Source: Mycolicibacterium arenosum (lineage in GTDB: Bacteria > Actinomycetota > Actinomycetes > Mycobacteriales > Mycobacteriaceae). Taken from it: a stretch of 64,000 nt of DNA. Shown piece by piece: positions 53,625 through 62,564 of this stretch. The stretch's first letter is position 1, and each line of letters begins with the position of its first letter. The notes under the pieces are model-generated. The model had not been told where the DNA came from. It saw only the letters and a list, made by a program, of their open reading frames with translations, and ran no database searches. The stretch is taken from the NCBI RefSeq assembly GCF_024320865.1, contig NZ_JANDBD010000001.1, forward strand, positions 620,001 through 684,000. The letters are read 5' to 3'. Position numbers and translations under genes: made by a program.

Positions 53625-54287
53625 CTAACTGCGCGTCGAGCCACGGTGTGGACCGGACAGCGCGGCGGCCGAGGCACCCGACTCGCGGTTCGATGCGGGA
53701 ACGCCGAGCACGGCGTGACCCATTGACGCAATCAGTACCGAGGTCAGCTCAGGAGCGAGGCCAGTCCCGCGATAGTGCAGGATCGACTGGATGGCGCCGA
53801 TCGCACCGTGAACCATTGCGCGAATCTCTATTTCGTCGATGTCAGGCCGCAATTCATCAACGAGGTGAACCCACTCTTCGAGGTAGAGCCGTTGCTTACG
53901 GCGCAGCCTGCTCTGCTGCTGATCGGGCAGATTGTGGACTTCGCGGTAATAGACGATGGCCAACTCCCGCTGATCCATCACCAATGCGACTTGGTCGGCT
54001 ACCAGCCCTGTTAACGCTTCCGCCTCATCGCGCGACTGCTCGACGATAAACGTTGCACGCTGCAGCAGGCTGTCCACGACACGTTCGAACAAGGCTGCGA
54101 GCAAGCCGCCCTTGCTGTCGAAGTGGCGGTATATGGCCGGACCGACCACACCTGACGCGACCCCGATATCGGCCATCGAAACCGCATGGTATCCGCGCTC
54201 GGCAATCAATTCTGCTGCCGAGGCGAGAATCCGCTCACGGCGCTCGCCACCGACCCGACTTCGTCCGGCGACGACCTGTCTAGTCAT
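53625..54287 (-). CDS. TetR family regulator upstream of the cyclase
   Basis: The protein has 220 residues. The helix-turn-helix is RRERILASAAELIAERGYHA, then MADIGVASGVVGPAIYRHFDSKGGLL. The C-terminal domain has LVMDQRELAIVYYREVHNL, typical of mycobacterial KstR2-like/fatty-acid TetR proteins. It is divergent from the BadI-like gene (237-bp gap) and followed by the cyclase in one unit, so it may link cAMP and this catabolic pathway. That is inference from position. Confidence 0.85.
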   Translation of the reverse strand: MTRQVVAGRSRVGGERRERILASAAELIAERGYHAVSMADIGVASGVVGPAIYRHFDSKGGLLAALFERVVDSLLQRATFIVEQSRDEAEALTGLVADQVALVMDQRELAIVYYREVHNLPDQQQSRLRRKQRLYLEEWVHLVDELRPDIDEIEIRAMVHGAIGAIQSILHYRGTGLAPELTSVLIASMGHAVLGVPASNRESGASAAALSGPHRGSTRS

Positions 54288-54465
54288 CGCTACTCCCTCC
54301 GCCTTCGACGGGGGTGCTCGGAACCCAGCTGGTCACTATCGAACGTTAACATCTCCCCACCAGCTGAGGAGGGCGTGAAAGCGGGCACCGATACGAAAAC
54401 CCGGGGCTCCGGGCGCATTGGCGGCGTATTGACGACGAATGCCGATCGCCCTACGTTCAGCACAT

Positions 54466-54481
54466 GTGAATTAGTATTCAC
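54466..54481. promoter_or_regulatory. 6-4-6 inverted repeat upstream of the BadI-like gene
   Basis: GTGAAT (54466-54471) and ATTCAC (54476-54481) flank TAGT. It lies 44 bases before the 54525 start in the divergent gap with a tetR gene, a good position for an operator. Confidence 0.6.
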
Positions 54482-54524
54482 GAGGAGAACAACCTACCGG
54501 CGAGATTGCTGAAGAGGAGAGGCA

Positions 54525-55322
54525 GTGGCTGACCAGTACGAGGACATCCGTTACGAGGTCGAAGGACGCGCGGCGATCGTGACCATCAACCGTCCCCACC
54601 GCTACAACGCGTTCCGCGGCAAGACCGTCGAGGAACTTATCAAGGCATTCCGTAGCGCCTGGGCGGACAGTGGGGTACAAGCCATCGTCCTCACGGGGGC
54701 GGGGGAGAAAGCCTTCTGCACTGGCGGCGACGTCAAGCAACGCGCCGAAACCGGCGACTACGGGCCAACCGAGAGCGGCATGTTCGAGATTGGCAACCTG
54801 CACAAGCTCATTCGCGACGTACCGAAACCCGTCATCGCCGCGGTCAATGGACTCGCCATCGGCGGTGGGCACGTGCTGCACGTGCTTTGCGATCTCACCA
54901 TCGCCGCAGACACCGCCAAGTTCGGCCAGGCCGGACCCCGTGTAGGTTCCTTCGATGCCGGCTTCGGGTCAGCCTTCCTTGCACGGGTCGTCGGCGAGAA
55001 GCGCGCCCGAGAGATGTGGTACCTGTGCCGCCAAGTCGACGCGGACACCGCCGAACGGTGGGGCCTGGTGAACTGGGTGGTCCCTGCAGGCGAACTGATG
55101 GATGAAGCCAGGGTGGTGGCTGCGGAGATCGCCGAAAAGAGTCCGACCGCCATTCGCTTCCTCAAGCAATCGTTCAACGCCGACACCGATCATCAGGCGG
55201 GCCTCAGCAACCTTGCCATGTCCGCGCTCGATCTGTATTCGCACACGCCCGAGGGGTTGGAGGGCGCGACGGCCTTCGCCGAGAAGCGCAGTCCTGACTT
55301 CGCCAAGTACGCCAAGGCATGA
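54525..55322 (+). CDS. badI: BadI-like ketocyclohexanecarboxyl-CoA hydrolase (crotonase family)
   Basis: The protein has 265 residues; AGAGGAGAGG lies before its GTG. It shows the BadI pattern: NAFRGKTVEELIKAFRSAW, TGAGEKAFCTGGDVKQRAE, LIRDVPKPVIAAVNGLAIGG, GQAGPRVGSFDAGFGSAFLA, VVGEKRAREMWYLCRQ and FNADTDHQAG. BadI opens the ring of 2-ketocyclohexanecarboxyl-CoA to pimelyl-CoA; MenB, a close relative, is the alternative. The next gene looks like BadH, which makes the ketone BadI needs, so the pair supports the call. The exact ring substrate is not proven. Confidence 0.78.
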   Translation: MADQYEDIRYEVEGRAAIVTINRPHRYNAFRGKTVEELIKAFRSAWADSGVQAIVLTGAGEKAFCTGGDVKQRAETGDYGPTESGMFEIGNLHKLIRDVPKPVIAAVNGLAIGGGHVLHVLCDLTIAADTAKFGQAGPRVGSFDAGFGSAFLARVVGEKRAREMWYLCRQVDADTAERWGLVNWVVPAGELMDEARVVAAEIAEKSPTAIRFLKQSFNADTDHQAGLSNLAMSALDLYSHTPEGLEGATAFAEKRSPDFAKYAKA

Positions 55323-55332
55323 GGGCGCGGAC

Positions 55333-56067
55333 ATGACAGACAACATCGTCGTCGTCACCGGAGCTGGATCCGGAATCGGCAAGGCCGCCGCGCTAGCGTT
55401 TGCGCGGCAAGGCGACAAGGTGGTCGCAGCCGACCTCGATCTGGACGCCGCAAACCGCACGGCGGAATGCCTCCCCGAATCGATATTCGCGATGTCGGTA
55501 GATATCGCGGACCGCGCGACGGTCGATCAGCTTCGCCTTCAGGTGCATTCCGACGTCGGTGTCCCGAACGTCCTGGTGAATGCTGCGGGATGGGATCGAA
55601 CCGATGGATTCCTGAACGCCAGCACGGAATTCGCCGAGCGGGTGGTGGGCATCAACTACCTAGGCCCCGTGCACATGTGTAGCGCATTTCTGCCGGGGAT
55701 GATCGAGGCGGGAAACGGCGGCTGGGTGGTCAACGTCGCCAGCGACGCTGGGCGGGTAGGTAGTTCCGGGGAAAGCATCTATGCCGGTGCCAAGGGCGGC
55801 GTCATCGCGCTGACCAAGTCTCTTGCTCGCGAGATGGCCAGGCATGGGATCAACGTCAACTGCGTGTGCCCAGGTCCTACCGACACTCCGTTGTTTCATG
55901 CTCAGGCCGAGAGGCTGCAAGAAGCCTTGATCAAGGCGATACCGTTCCGGCGGCTGGCGCGCCCCGAGGAGGTGGCTGCGCCGATTGTCTTCTTTGCCTC
56001 TGAGGCTGCGTCATTCATCACCGGTCAGGTGATCAGCGTAAGCGGAGGCCTGACTATGGCGGGCTGA
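55333..56067 (+). CDS. badH: BadH-like 2-hydroxycyclohexanecarboxyl-CoA dehydrogenase (SDR)
   Basis: ATG 55333 gives 244 residues; the frame open upstream overlaps the BadI-like gene. Cofactor motif GAGSGIGK, then LVNAAGWDRTDGF and catalytic Ser137, Tyr150 and Lys154 (ASDAGRVGSSGESIYAGAKG). The ending SFITGQVISVSGGLTMAG and the PGPTDTPL segment are typical of BadH. It would oxidise the 2-hydroxyl to the ketone that BadI hydrolyses. Ten bases separate the two genes. Confidence 0.78.
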   Translation: MTDNIVVVTGAGSGIGKAAALAFARQGDKVVAADLDLDAANRTAECLPESIFAMSVDIADRATVDQLRLQVHSDVGVPNVLVNAAGWDRTDGFLNASTEFAERVVGINYLGPVHMCSAFLPGMIEAGNGGWVVNVASDAGRVGSSGESIYAGAKGGVIALTKSLAREMARHGINVNCVCPGPTDTPLFHAQAERLQEALIKAIPFRRLARPEEVAAPIVFFASEAASFITGQVISVSGGLTMAG

Positions 56068-56125
56068 ACGAGCCCGCGTCAGCTGGCGGCGATGGTCAAC
56101 GTACGAGGTTTCCTGGCTTTCCATC

Positions 56126-56350
56126 TTGATATCGCCGGCGGACGACCAGCTTTGGCAAGGGCATACCGTTGGCGCTGGGTACACCTCGGAGGACTTGCAG
56201 TTTCAGCGGCTCGTCCGTGACTTCGTTCGGGACAGGATCACCCCGAACCACGAAAGCTGCGAGCTGGGGTCTGCCTGGACCTGTCGATGTACGGCGGCCC
56301 AGAGCGTAATCGACTATCGCTATCTGGGCACCGTCGTCGAAGACACCTGA
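56126..56350 (+). pseudogene. Acyl-CoA dehydrogenase N-terminal fragment
   Basis: A 74-codon frame encodes YTSEDLQFQRLVRDFVRDRI and TPNHE, the usual first-helix pattern of an acyl-CoA dehydrogenase, then loses any similarity after about residue 43. Directly after the badIH pair, this would be the place for a dehydrogenase of the same pathway (a BadJ/AliB-like enzyme). It is best read as a deletion remnant; 300 bp downstream is an unrelated esterase gene. Confidence 0.55.
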
Positions 56351-56403
56351 GCGAGCCTGAGGCGGCTAGCGTGAGGCCTCGGGGTTACGCTGGTCACTAC
56401 CCG

Positions 56404-57912
56404 TCAGCGGGCAAGGGCGTTGAACCCTTCCCAGGCCTGGCGGCGGGTGGCGTGGGGATCGTTCTCCACGCGTGAGGTCTGGTCGAAGACCATTACCGCA
56501 CGGGAGTCGTGGGTGTAAGACGGCCAGCCCTTTCCTGGGACTCCGTGGCCGGCGAACGCAACCCATCGGCCTTGCATGTCGTCGCTCACGCGCACGGCCG
56601 ACCGGTGGTCGGATCCGGCGCTGAGAAGCCGTCCGAAATGCGTGCGGTAGACGTCAAATACGGCAAGAAGCTCCGTCGCATGGGTTGCACCCAGGCCTGA
56701 CCACTGCAATGTCCGGGGGGCGTAGTCGTAGCGATACAGGTAGGTAGGGGCGTACCGACCGTGGGATTCGGCGATCTGCCACAGTGCCGAGCCGAAAGCG
56801 AAGTCGCCTCCTAGTTGGATACAGGCTGCCGGGGCCGGATACTCGGGATAGGCGGACGTAATACGTTGGCGGTCAGTGGGTTCGGCCCCCGCTAGTAGAT
56901 GCTCGATCTTCGCTCGGTCCGTTGGAAGAAGTTTGAGAAACCGGGTGAATAAACGGCCCTCGTCCGCATTCGTGCCTACGATGAGTGGCACGCGGTGCGC
57001 CTTACCGTCCAACATGGCTTGAATGGGATCGAGCGGGAGATAGTCGGTTCCCGAGGTGGATCCCACAGGGTAACCGCCCGCCAAGTCCGCAGCACTCACG
57101 GCGATCAAGCGATCGAATGCCTTCACCAGCTCGGCTGGACGTGCCTTCAACAATAGGCGCGCGGCGTCCTTCTTGGAGGCGCCGAAAGTGGATGCGAACT
57201 TGACGGCAAACTCCGTTGCCAACTCCTTCGAACGGAACAGTCCGCCCGCTGGGCTTTGTGAAATAGCCTGTGCAAAAAGGCCTTTGGCCGCTGGCACAGC
57301 CATCAATGTGGCGACAGCGTGCGCTCCTGCGCTCTCCCCGAATATCGTCACGTTATCGGGATCGCCGCCAAATGCCGCGATGTTCTCGCTCACCCATGTG
57401 AGCGCTGATACCAGGTCGCGCAGGTACAGGTTGTCGTCGATGCGGATGTCGTCGGTAGACAGTGACGACAGGTCGACAGCACCCAATGCGCCCAGGCGGT
57501 AATTCGCCGATACGTACACGCAACCTCTGCGGGCGAGGGACGCTCCGTCATAGATCGGCGTTGCGGAACTGCCCAGGAAGTAAGCGCCGCCGTGAATGAA
57601 GAACATCACTGGCAAAGGCCGGTCGAAGTCGCCTTCAGGTGCAACGACATTGACGGTAAGGCAGTCCTCGCTCGTAGGCTGGAATCTGCCCGGGCCGAGG
57701 ATCGTGTATCGGCGCGGCTGTGGAGCGCAGTAGCGGAATCGGTAACAGGGTCGTATTCCGGCCCATGGTTCGACACGCTGGGGGGCTTTGAACCGCAATG
57801 CGCCGACCGGCGGCTTCGCATAGGGGATGGAGCGCCAACGGGTGACTCCGTCGCGCGTGAAACCTTCGATGGCGCCCGAGGCGATGTTCGTGCTGACCGT
57901 CCTGGCTGCCAT
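56404..57912 (-). CDS. Carboxylesterase, type B family
   Basis: The protein has 502 residues, a normal length. Motifs: SIPYAKPPVGALRFKAP, SEDCLTVNVVAP, oxyanion HGGAYFLGS, nucleophile elbow FGESAGAHAVATL and acidic NADEGRLFTRF. The catalytic His is probably in SGLGATHATELL. It hydrolyses esters of unknown type; no signal peptide is visible, so it is cytoplasmic. It reads leftward, alone, and could hydrolyse ester products of the Baeyer-Villiger-type monooxygenase, which is inference only. Confidence 0.87.
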   Translation of the reverse strand: MAARTVSTNIASGAIEGFTRDGVTRWRSIPYAKPPVGALRFKAPQRVEPWAGIRPCYRFRYCAPQPRRYTILGPGRFQPTSEDCLTVNVVAPEGDFDRPLPVMFFIHGGAYFLGSSATPIYDGASLARRGCVYVSANYRLGALGAVDLSSLSTDDIRIDDNLYLRDLVSALTWVSENIAAFGGDPDNVTIFGESAGAHAVATLMAVPAAKGLFAQAISQSPAGGLFRSKELATEFAVKFASTFGASKKDAARLLLKARPAELVKAFDRLIAVSAADLAGGYPVGSTSGTDYLPLDPIQAMLDGKAHRVPLIVGTNADEGRLFTRFLKLLPTDRAKIEHLLAGAEPTDRQRITSAYPEYPAPAACIQLGGDFAFGSALWQIAESHGRYAPTYLYRYDYAPRTLQWSGLGATHATELLAVFDVYRTHFGRLLSAGSDHRSAVRVSDDMQGRWVAFAGHGVPGKGWPSYTHDSRAVMVFDQTSRVENDPHATRRQAWEGFNALAR

Positions 57913-58040
57913 TTCTCGACAATAGCGAACAGGTATTCACTTCGGTGGGGAAATGATTCGAGGGGCAACCCTAGCCGGCTTCGCGCTTGGCCATCTGTGA
58001 TCACTCGACGGTTGCGTGGGGCGGTGGGTGGCTCGCTTAA

Positions 58041-59447
58041 TCAGAAGAGCTTGCGCGCCAGCTTCCACGCCCTATCCGTGTACGGCGGGTAGATGATGGC
58101 GGTCAGATCGGGTCGGGTGGGCTTGGTCAGCACCGACTTGCGGTGGCTGAACTCCTCGAACCCGAATCTGCCGTGGTACGCACCCATCCCTGAGGGGCCA
58201 ACGCCGCCGAATGGCAGCTTTGTAGTGGTGAACTGGAACAGCAGATGATTCACCAGCATTCCGCCTGCCGACACTTCCTTGATCACGCGCTCGCGGACAG
58301 CCTTGCCTTTGGTGAACAGGTAGGCCGCCAGCGGTTTGGGCCGGGAGTTTACGAATTCGATTGCCTGGTCCAGAGATTGGACGGTGACGATCGGCAGGAT
58401 CGGTCCGAAGATCTCATCGATCATCAGTGGCTCGTCCACTGCAGGGTCCACGACGACGGTGGGCTCGATCTCGACGGCAGCAGCGTTCGAGCCCCCGCCG
58501 ACGGCAACCGTTCCCTTGGTGGCCGCCAGTGCCGCGGTCAGCCTGTCGAAGTGGCGTTCGTTGACGATGCGCTTACCGGTACTACCCGCCTCGAAGCTGA
58601 CGACGGCTTCGCCGATCCTGCGGACCAGTTCGTCGCGAATGGAGGCATCGGCCAGCACGTAGTCGGGCGCGATGCAGATTTGACCGGAGTTGATCAGCTT
58701 GGTCCAGGCGATACGTTTGGCGGCTACGGCAATGTCGGCGTCCGCTGCGACGATGACGGGGCTCTTGCCGCCCAATTCGAGCGTGACCGGCGTGAGGTGT
58801 GTCGCTGCCCCTTCGTAGACCTTGCGCCCGATCTCGGTGCCGCCTGTGAAGCACAGTTTGTCGAAGCCTTGCGCGATGAGTTCCTGGCTCACCGTGGCGT
58901 CCCCTTCGACGACGGTGATGGCGGTCGGGTCGAGGTATCGCGGCACCAGATCGGCCATGAGCGCCGACGACGCTGGCGACACCTCGGACGGTTTGAGGAC
59001 GACGGTGTTTCCCGCGGCGATAGCGCCCACCGCGGGACCCAACGTCAGCGCGAAGGGGAAGTTCCACGCACCGATGACGAGCACCGTGCCGAACGGCTCG
59101 TACTCAATCCAGGCGCGGCCGGGCAACTGCGCCATCTCCAATAGTCGATGCTTGCGCTTGGTCCACTTCGCGACGTTCTTCGCGGCATCCGCGGCTTCAC
59201 CTGCAGGGCTGGCGATGTCGGCCAACCACGCCTCGAACGGCTTCCGACCAAGATCCTGGTCCAGTGCTGCCGCGATGGCGGGTTCGTTGTCGACGATGAG
59301 CCGGTGCAACCCCTCCAGCTGGCGTTTCCGCCATGCCACGTCGCGGGTGCGGCCGGTGGCAAACGTCTTGCGGAGCCTGGCGACGATCGTCGGAATGTCC
59401 GCGGCGTCGACGGACGGGGTGGGTGGGGAAGTCGCTTCTGCGGTCAT
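58041..59447 (-). CDS. Aldehyde dehydrogenase
   Basis: ATG 59447 has AGGAAGGA upstream and gives 468 residues; the frame extends ten codons further without a better start. Motifs: GAWNFPFALTLGPAVGAIAA, FTGGTEIGRKVYEGAA, catalytic Glu in TLELGGKSPVIV and catalytic Cys in NSGQICIAPDYVL. The C-terminal half has PFGGVGPSGMGAYHG. This subfamily (class 3-like, without a membrane anchor motif beyond the C-terminal WKLARKLF) oxidises fatty or aromatic aldehydes. It follows mftD by 158 bases, so it is the likely partner of the mycofactocin pathway. Confidence 0.9.
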   Translation of the reverse strand: MTAEATSPPTPSVDAADIPTIVARLRKTFATGRTRDVAWRKRQLEGLHRLIVDNEPAIAAALDQDLGRKPFEAWLADIASPAGEAADAAKNVAKWTKRKHRLLEMAQLPGRAWIEYEPFGTVLVIGAWNFPFALTLGPAVGAIAAGNTVVLKPSEVSPASSALMADLVPRYLDPTAITVVEGDATVSQELIAQGFDKLCFTGGTEIGRKVYEGAATHLTPVTLELGGKSPVIVAADADIAVAAKRIAWTKLINSGQICIAPDYVLADASIRDELVRRIGEAVVSFEAGSTGKRIVNERHFDRLTAALAATKGTVAVGGGSNAAAVEIEPTVVVDPAVDEPLMIDEIFGPILPIVTVQSLDQAIEFVNSRPKPLAAYLFTKGKAVRERVIKEVSAGGMLVNHLLFQFTTTKLPFGGVGPSGMGAYHGRFGFEEFSHRKSVLTKPTRPDLTAIIYPPYTDRAWKLARKLF

Positions 59448-59605
59448 GGGGGTCCTTCCTGACCCGGTGGATATCACGATGTTAACCAGCAGTCCGGTCC
59501 GTGGCCACAGATTCGCCGAGCTCAGTGGCTGCGGCTACCCGACCTCTGGCCAGATAGTGAACCGTCCGTAACCGGTCAACCGATCGAACGCACTGAGGTG
59601 CCGCG

Positions 59606-60793
59606 TCATGACACTGGCGGCACTCCCAACGCTCGAGTGAAGCCGTCAGGAATCAAGATGTCGTCCGGCGCGAGATCACGGGTCGACGCCTTGCCGAGGC
59701 CCATCAACGCCGAGTCGATTCCGCTGCGCAGGATGTCGAGGACGTTCTCGACGCCCGACTGTCCCTCGGCCGCCAGCCCCCACAGGTAAGCGCGGCCGAT
59801 CATGACAGCACGGGCGCCAAGTGCGATCGCCTTGACGACGTCGCTGCCTCGGCGGATGCCGCCGTCCAACAAGACCTCGACGTCGCTTCCGACTGCGTCG
59901 GCGATCGCGGGGAGCGCGCGGACGGCCGCTGGTGTCCCGTCCAGGTTGTTGCCGCCGTGGTTGGACACGGAGATTGCCGAAACGCCAATGTCTACAGCAC
60001 GTTTGGCGTCATCGACGCGGATGATGCCCTTCATCATGAACGGCCCACCCCAGAGTTCGCGCAGCCATGCCATGTCCTCCCACGTGGGAGGCGGAGTGCC
60101 CATCCATTCGCCGTAGACGCCGAAGAATGGTGGACCGAGCTCACCCTTGGGGCCCTGGTTGGGAACCCGCAGGTTGGGCGGGCTGACGGTCTTGCCAAAG
60201 CTCCAGAGCCAGCGCGGTTTCGTCAGCACCTCGGGAGCCAACCTGAGCATGGTCTTGAGATCCATCTGTTCAGGGATCTTGGGGCTGCCCCAGTCACGAC
60301 CGTGGGAGAAGCTCCAGTCGGTCGTCACGATCAGCCCCACGGCCCCTGCATCCTTGGCGCGCTGCACGCGTTGGGCGATCGCGTCGCGGCCACCGAGCCA
60401 GTACACCTGGAAGAACAGTTTGTCGTTGGCGGCGATGACGTCTTCGATCGGCTTGCTAGCGAACGATGACAGGCCCATCGCCGTACCGCGCGCGGCGGCC
60501 GCCCTGGCCACCGCAACCTCCCCGTCGGGGTGGACGGCTTGTACGCCGGTGGGCGATATGAGCACCGGCAGCGCGATGTCCTGCCCCATAACCGTCGTCG
60601 CCAAATCGCGCTTCTCCAGCGCTCCGATGACATGCGGTGCGAAGCCGAGCTCACTGAATGACTCGACGTTGTCGGTGACGGTCACACCCTTCTCGCTCGC
60701 CGAGATCAGCGAGGAGTAGACGGACTTCGGCAGCCGCTTCTTCGCCCTCTGCTGGGCGATGGTGACCGTTTCGAACCACGTGTCGCGAGCCAC
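59606..60793 (-). CDS. mftD: Mycofactocin system FMN dehydrogenase MftD
   Basis: GTG 60793, two bases after the mftC stop, gives 395 residues; a longer open extension into mftC is rejected. The enzyme is a lactate-dehydrogenase (FMN)-like TIM barrel: ETVTIAQQRAKKRLPKSVYS at the start, DNVESFSELGFAPHVIGALE, SFSHGRDWGSPKIPEQMD and the FMN region SVSNHGGNNLDGTPAAVRAL, then LLDGGIRRGSDVVKAIALGA. MftD oxidises the modified Val-Tyr-derived intermediate to form the redox-active mycofactocin core. It is in one leftward unit with mftA-C. Confidence 0.92.
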   Translation of the reverse strand: MARDTWFETVTIAQQRAKKRLPKSVYSSLISASEKGVTVTDNVESFSELGFAPHVIGALEKRDLATTVMGQDIALPVLISPTGVQAVHPDGEVAVARAAAARGTAMGLSSFASKPIEDVIAANDKLFFQVYWLGGRDAIAQRVQRAKDAGAVGLIVTTDWSFSHGRDWGSPKIPEQMDLKTMLRLAPEVLTKPRWLWSFGKTVSPPNLRVPNQGPKGELGPPFFGVYGEWMGTPPPTWEDMAWLRELWGGPFMMKGIIRVDDAKRAVDIGVSAISVSNHGGNNLDGTPAAVRALPAIADAVGSDVEVLLDGGIRRGSDVVKAIALGARAVMIGRAYLWGLAAEGQSGVENVLDILRSGIDSALMGLGKASTRDLAPDDILIPDGFTRALGVPPVS

Positions 60794-60795
60794 GA

Positions 60796-62010
60796 TCAAA
60801 CAGGACTTTCGTTGCAGTAGCGAATAGGCGTTGTTGCCGGGGTGAGTACGGTGGGTGGACGCAGCGACAGAGTCAGTGCCACCGGGGCTACCTGCTTGCG
60901 GGGAGCGCTGCGCGAGTGATCCCCACAGGGGCGGGGTTTTTGCCGTACTGCGGCCAGTGCGCTCTCGCCGTGGCCGACGACACACTCCGGGTCGGGTCCG
61001 TCAAGTGGCAGACCGGTGAAGAACTTGGCGGCCATGCAACCGCCTCGGCAGGCATCGAAGTGACCGCAGCCATCGCAAGCGCCAGCCGATTGTGGCTCGC
61101 GCAGCTCGCGGAACAGCGGCGCATACTTCCACACCGCGTCGAACCCGCCGTCGGACAACACATTTCCAGCCAGGAATCGGTCGTGGATGGCAAACGGGCA
61201 GGCGTAGACGTCACCGATGGGGTCAATGAGACAAACCACTCGCCCGGCGCCGCACAGGTTCAGTCCGGCCAGCGCGCCAGGAGCACCCAGGCCCGACAGG
61301 TGGAAGAAACTATCGCCGGTGAGAACGCCCTCGCCATGAGCGACCAGCCAATCGTAGAGCTGCACCTGCTGATCGGAGGTGGGGTGCAACTCGTCCCACA
61401 CGTCGGCGCCGCGACCCGACGGGCGCAGACGGGTGATGCGCAGCGTCGCCCCGTACGTGTCGGCGAGTAACTTGAAGTCGTCGAGCTGACCGACGTTGTG
61501 ACGGGTGACGACGACGGAGATCTTGGCATCCTGGAAGCCCTCGGCAGCCAGGTTGTCCAAGGCCTTGATCGCCATCGCGAACGAGCCCTTACCGCGCACG
61601 GCGTCGTTGACCTCGGCGGTCGCACCGTCCAAGGAAATCTGCACGTCGACGTAGTCGCTGGCGGCGAGCTTGGCTGCGATCTTTCGGTCGATCCGCACGC
61701 CGTTGGTCGAGAACTTCACGCCCACATGATGTTCCGTGGCGTAGTCGACCAGCTCCCAGAAGTCGGGACGCACCGTCGGCTCGCCGCCGCCGATGTTGAC
61801 GTAGAACACTTGCATGCGTTCGAGCTCGTCGATGATGTCCTTGCACTGCTGAGTGGAAAGCTCGCGAGGATCGCGCCTGCCGGAGGCTGACAGACAATGC
61901 ACGCACGCCAGGTTGCACGCGTAGGTGAGCTCCCAAGTAAGGCATATTGGTGCGTCGAGCCCCTTTTCGAACTGCTCGATCAGACGGGGAACCGGTGCGA
62001 CCGTTGTCAT
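60796..62010 (-). CDS. mftC: Mycofactocin radical SAM maturase MftC
   Basis: The protein has 404 residues. The radical SAM cluster motif is C32-x3-C36-x2-C39 (YACNLACVHC), and a Cys-rich SPASM domain near the C-terminus holds LCGAGRVVCLIDPIGDVYACP and CDGCGHFDACRGGCMAAKF (split for length). It ends CNESPV, as MftC does. It decarboxylates and cross-links the C-terminal Val-Tyr of MftA. Its ATG overlaps the mftB stop by four bases. It also needs MftB as peptide chaperone. Confidence 0.95.
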   Translation of the reverse strand: MTTVAPVPRLIEQFEKGLDAPICLTWELTYACNLACVHCLSASGRRDPRELSTQQCKDIIDELERMQVFYVNIGGGEPTVRPDFWELVDYATEHHVGVKFSTNGVRIDRKIAAKLAASDYVDVQISLDGATAEVNDAVRGKGSFAMAIKALDNLAAEGFQDAKISVVVTRHNVGQLDDFKLLADTYGATLRITRLRPSGRGADVWDELHPTSDQQVQLYDWLVAHGEGVLTGDSFFHLSGLGAPGALAGLNLCGAGRVVCLIDPIGDVYACPFAIHDRFLAGNVLSDGGFDAVWKYAPLFRELREPQSAGACDGCGHFDACRGGCMAAKFFTGLPLDGPDPECVVGHGESALAAVRQKPRPCGDHSRSAPRKQVAPVALTLSLRPPTVLTPATTPIRYCNESPV

Positions 62011-62291
62011 GCATCACCTTCAGGGACGAGAATATTGGAGTCGATGAGCACACCAAGGGCGTGTAAGTACGGCGCTTCCTGAGTGGCATCTATTGCAGCT
62101 GCCCGGCAGGCGGACCGAAGGTCGGGATACTCACCCAGAGATTGGACGATTGCGACGATGGTGCGGTTCTTGAGGAACGACAGCTTTCGTGTCCCGAAGT
62201 GGTAGAGCAGCGCTCCAAACGGTTCGGGTCGAACGGCGACCTGCGGATGTAGCCGCCAGGCTCCGACGAGATCCTGTGCGGGCGACGTCAC
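62007..62291 (-). CDS. mftB: Mycofactocin peptide chaperone MftB
   Basis: GTG 62291, two bases after the mftA stop, gives 94 residues; GTG 62309 would overlap mftA. The conserved centre is RPEPFGALLYHFGTRKLSFL followed by KNRTIVAIVQSLGEYP. MftB is a small RiPP-recognition (RRE-type) protein that hands MftA to MftC. It overlaps mftC by four bases. Confidence 0.92.
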   Translation of the reverse strand: MTSPAQDLVGAWRLHPQVAVRPEPFGALLYHFGTRKLSFLKNRTIVAIVQSLGEYPDLRSACRAAAIDATQEAPYLHALGVLIDSNILVPEGDA

Positions 62292-62293
62292 TG

Positions 62294-62383
62294 TCAGTAG
62301 ACCCCGCACATCCCGTCGATCGACACCGCCTCGACAAGGGTCTCGGTAACCAGCTCGGTCTCGGGCTGCGCGTCGTCGTCCAT
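62294..62383 (-). CDS. mftA: Mycofactocin precursor peptide MftA
   Basis: The gene is only 29 codons. ATG 62383 has GGGAG six bases upstream. The peptide begins [12 protein letters not shown], has the [14 protein letters not shown] end, and stops at TGA 62294-62296. The C-terminal IDGMCGVY is the MftA hallmark: the last Val-Tyr becomes the mycofactocin core. It is the first gene of mftABCD. It is easy to miss because of its length. Confidence 0.93.
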   Translation of the reverse strand: MDDDAQPETELVTETLVEAVSIDGMCGVY

Positions 62384-62564
62384 CTGAAACTCCCTGGTGT
62401 GATGAAGGTCTCCACTGTGGTCGTCAAAGCGACACTATGGCAGCGGGTGGTGAAACGGAAGAGCGATTCGAAATTGAGTTCAAAAATGCCCGGAGGGCCT
62501 CACGTCTACTCGACGGTCCGACCGGGCGACCACGTCCGGTTGCCTAGGGAGTCGCTGGAATGGC
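62384..62564. other. Promoter region between the AraC-type gene and mftA
   Basis: These 181 bases lie between two leftward genes and are AT-richer than the surroundings. No clear palindrome; likely carries the mftA promoter. Confidence 0.35.

Noticed and set aside
59448..59605. Possible mftE/mftF sequence after mftD
   Set aside because: The gap is only 158 bases and the next gene is a clear aldehyde dehydrogenase; no creatininase- or glycosyltransferase-like sequence is present.
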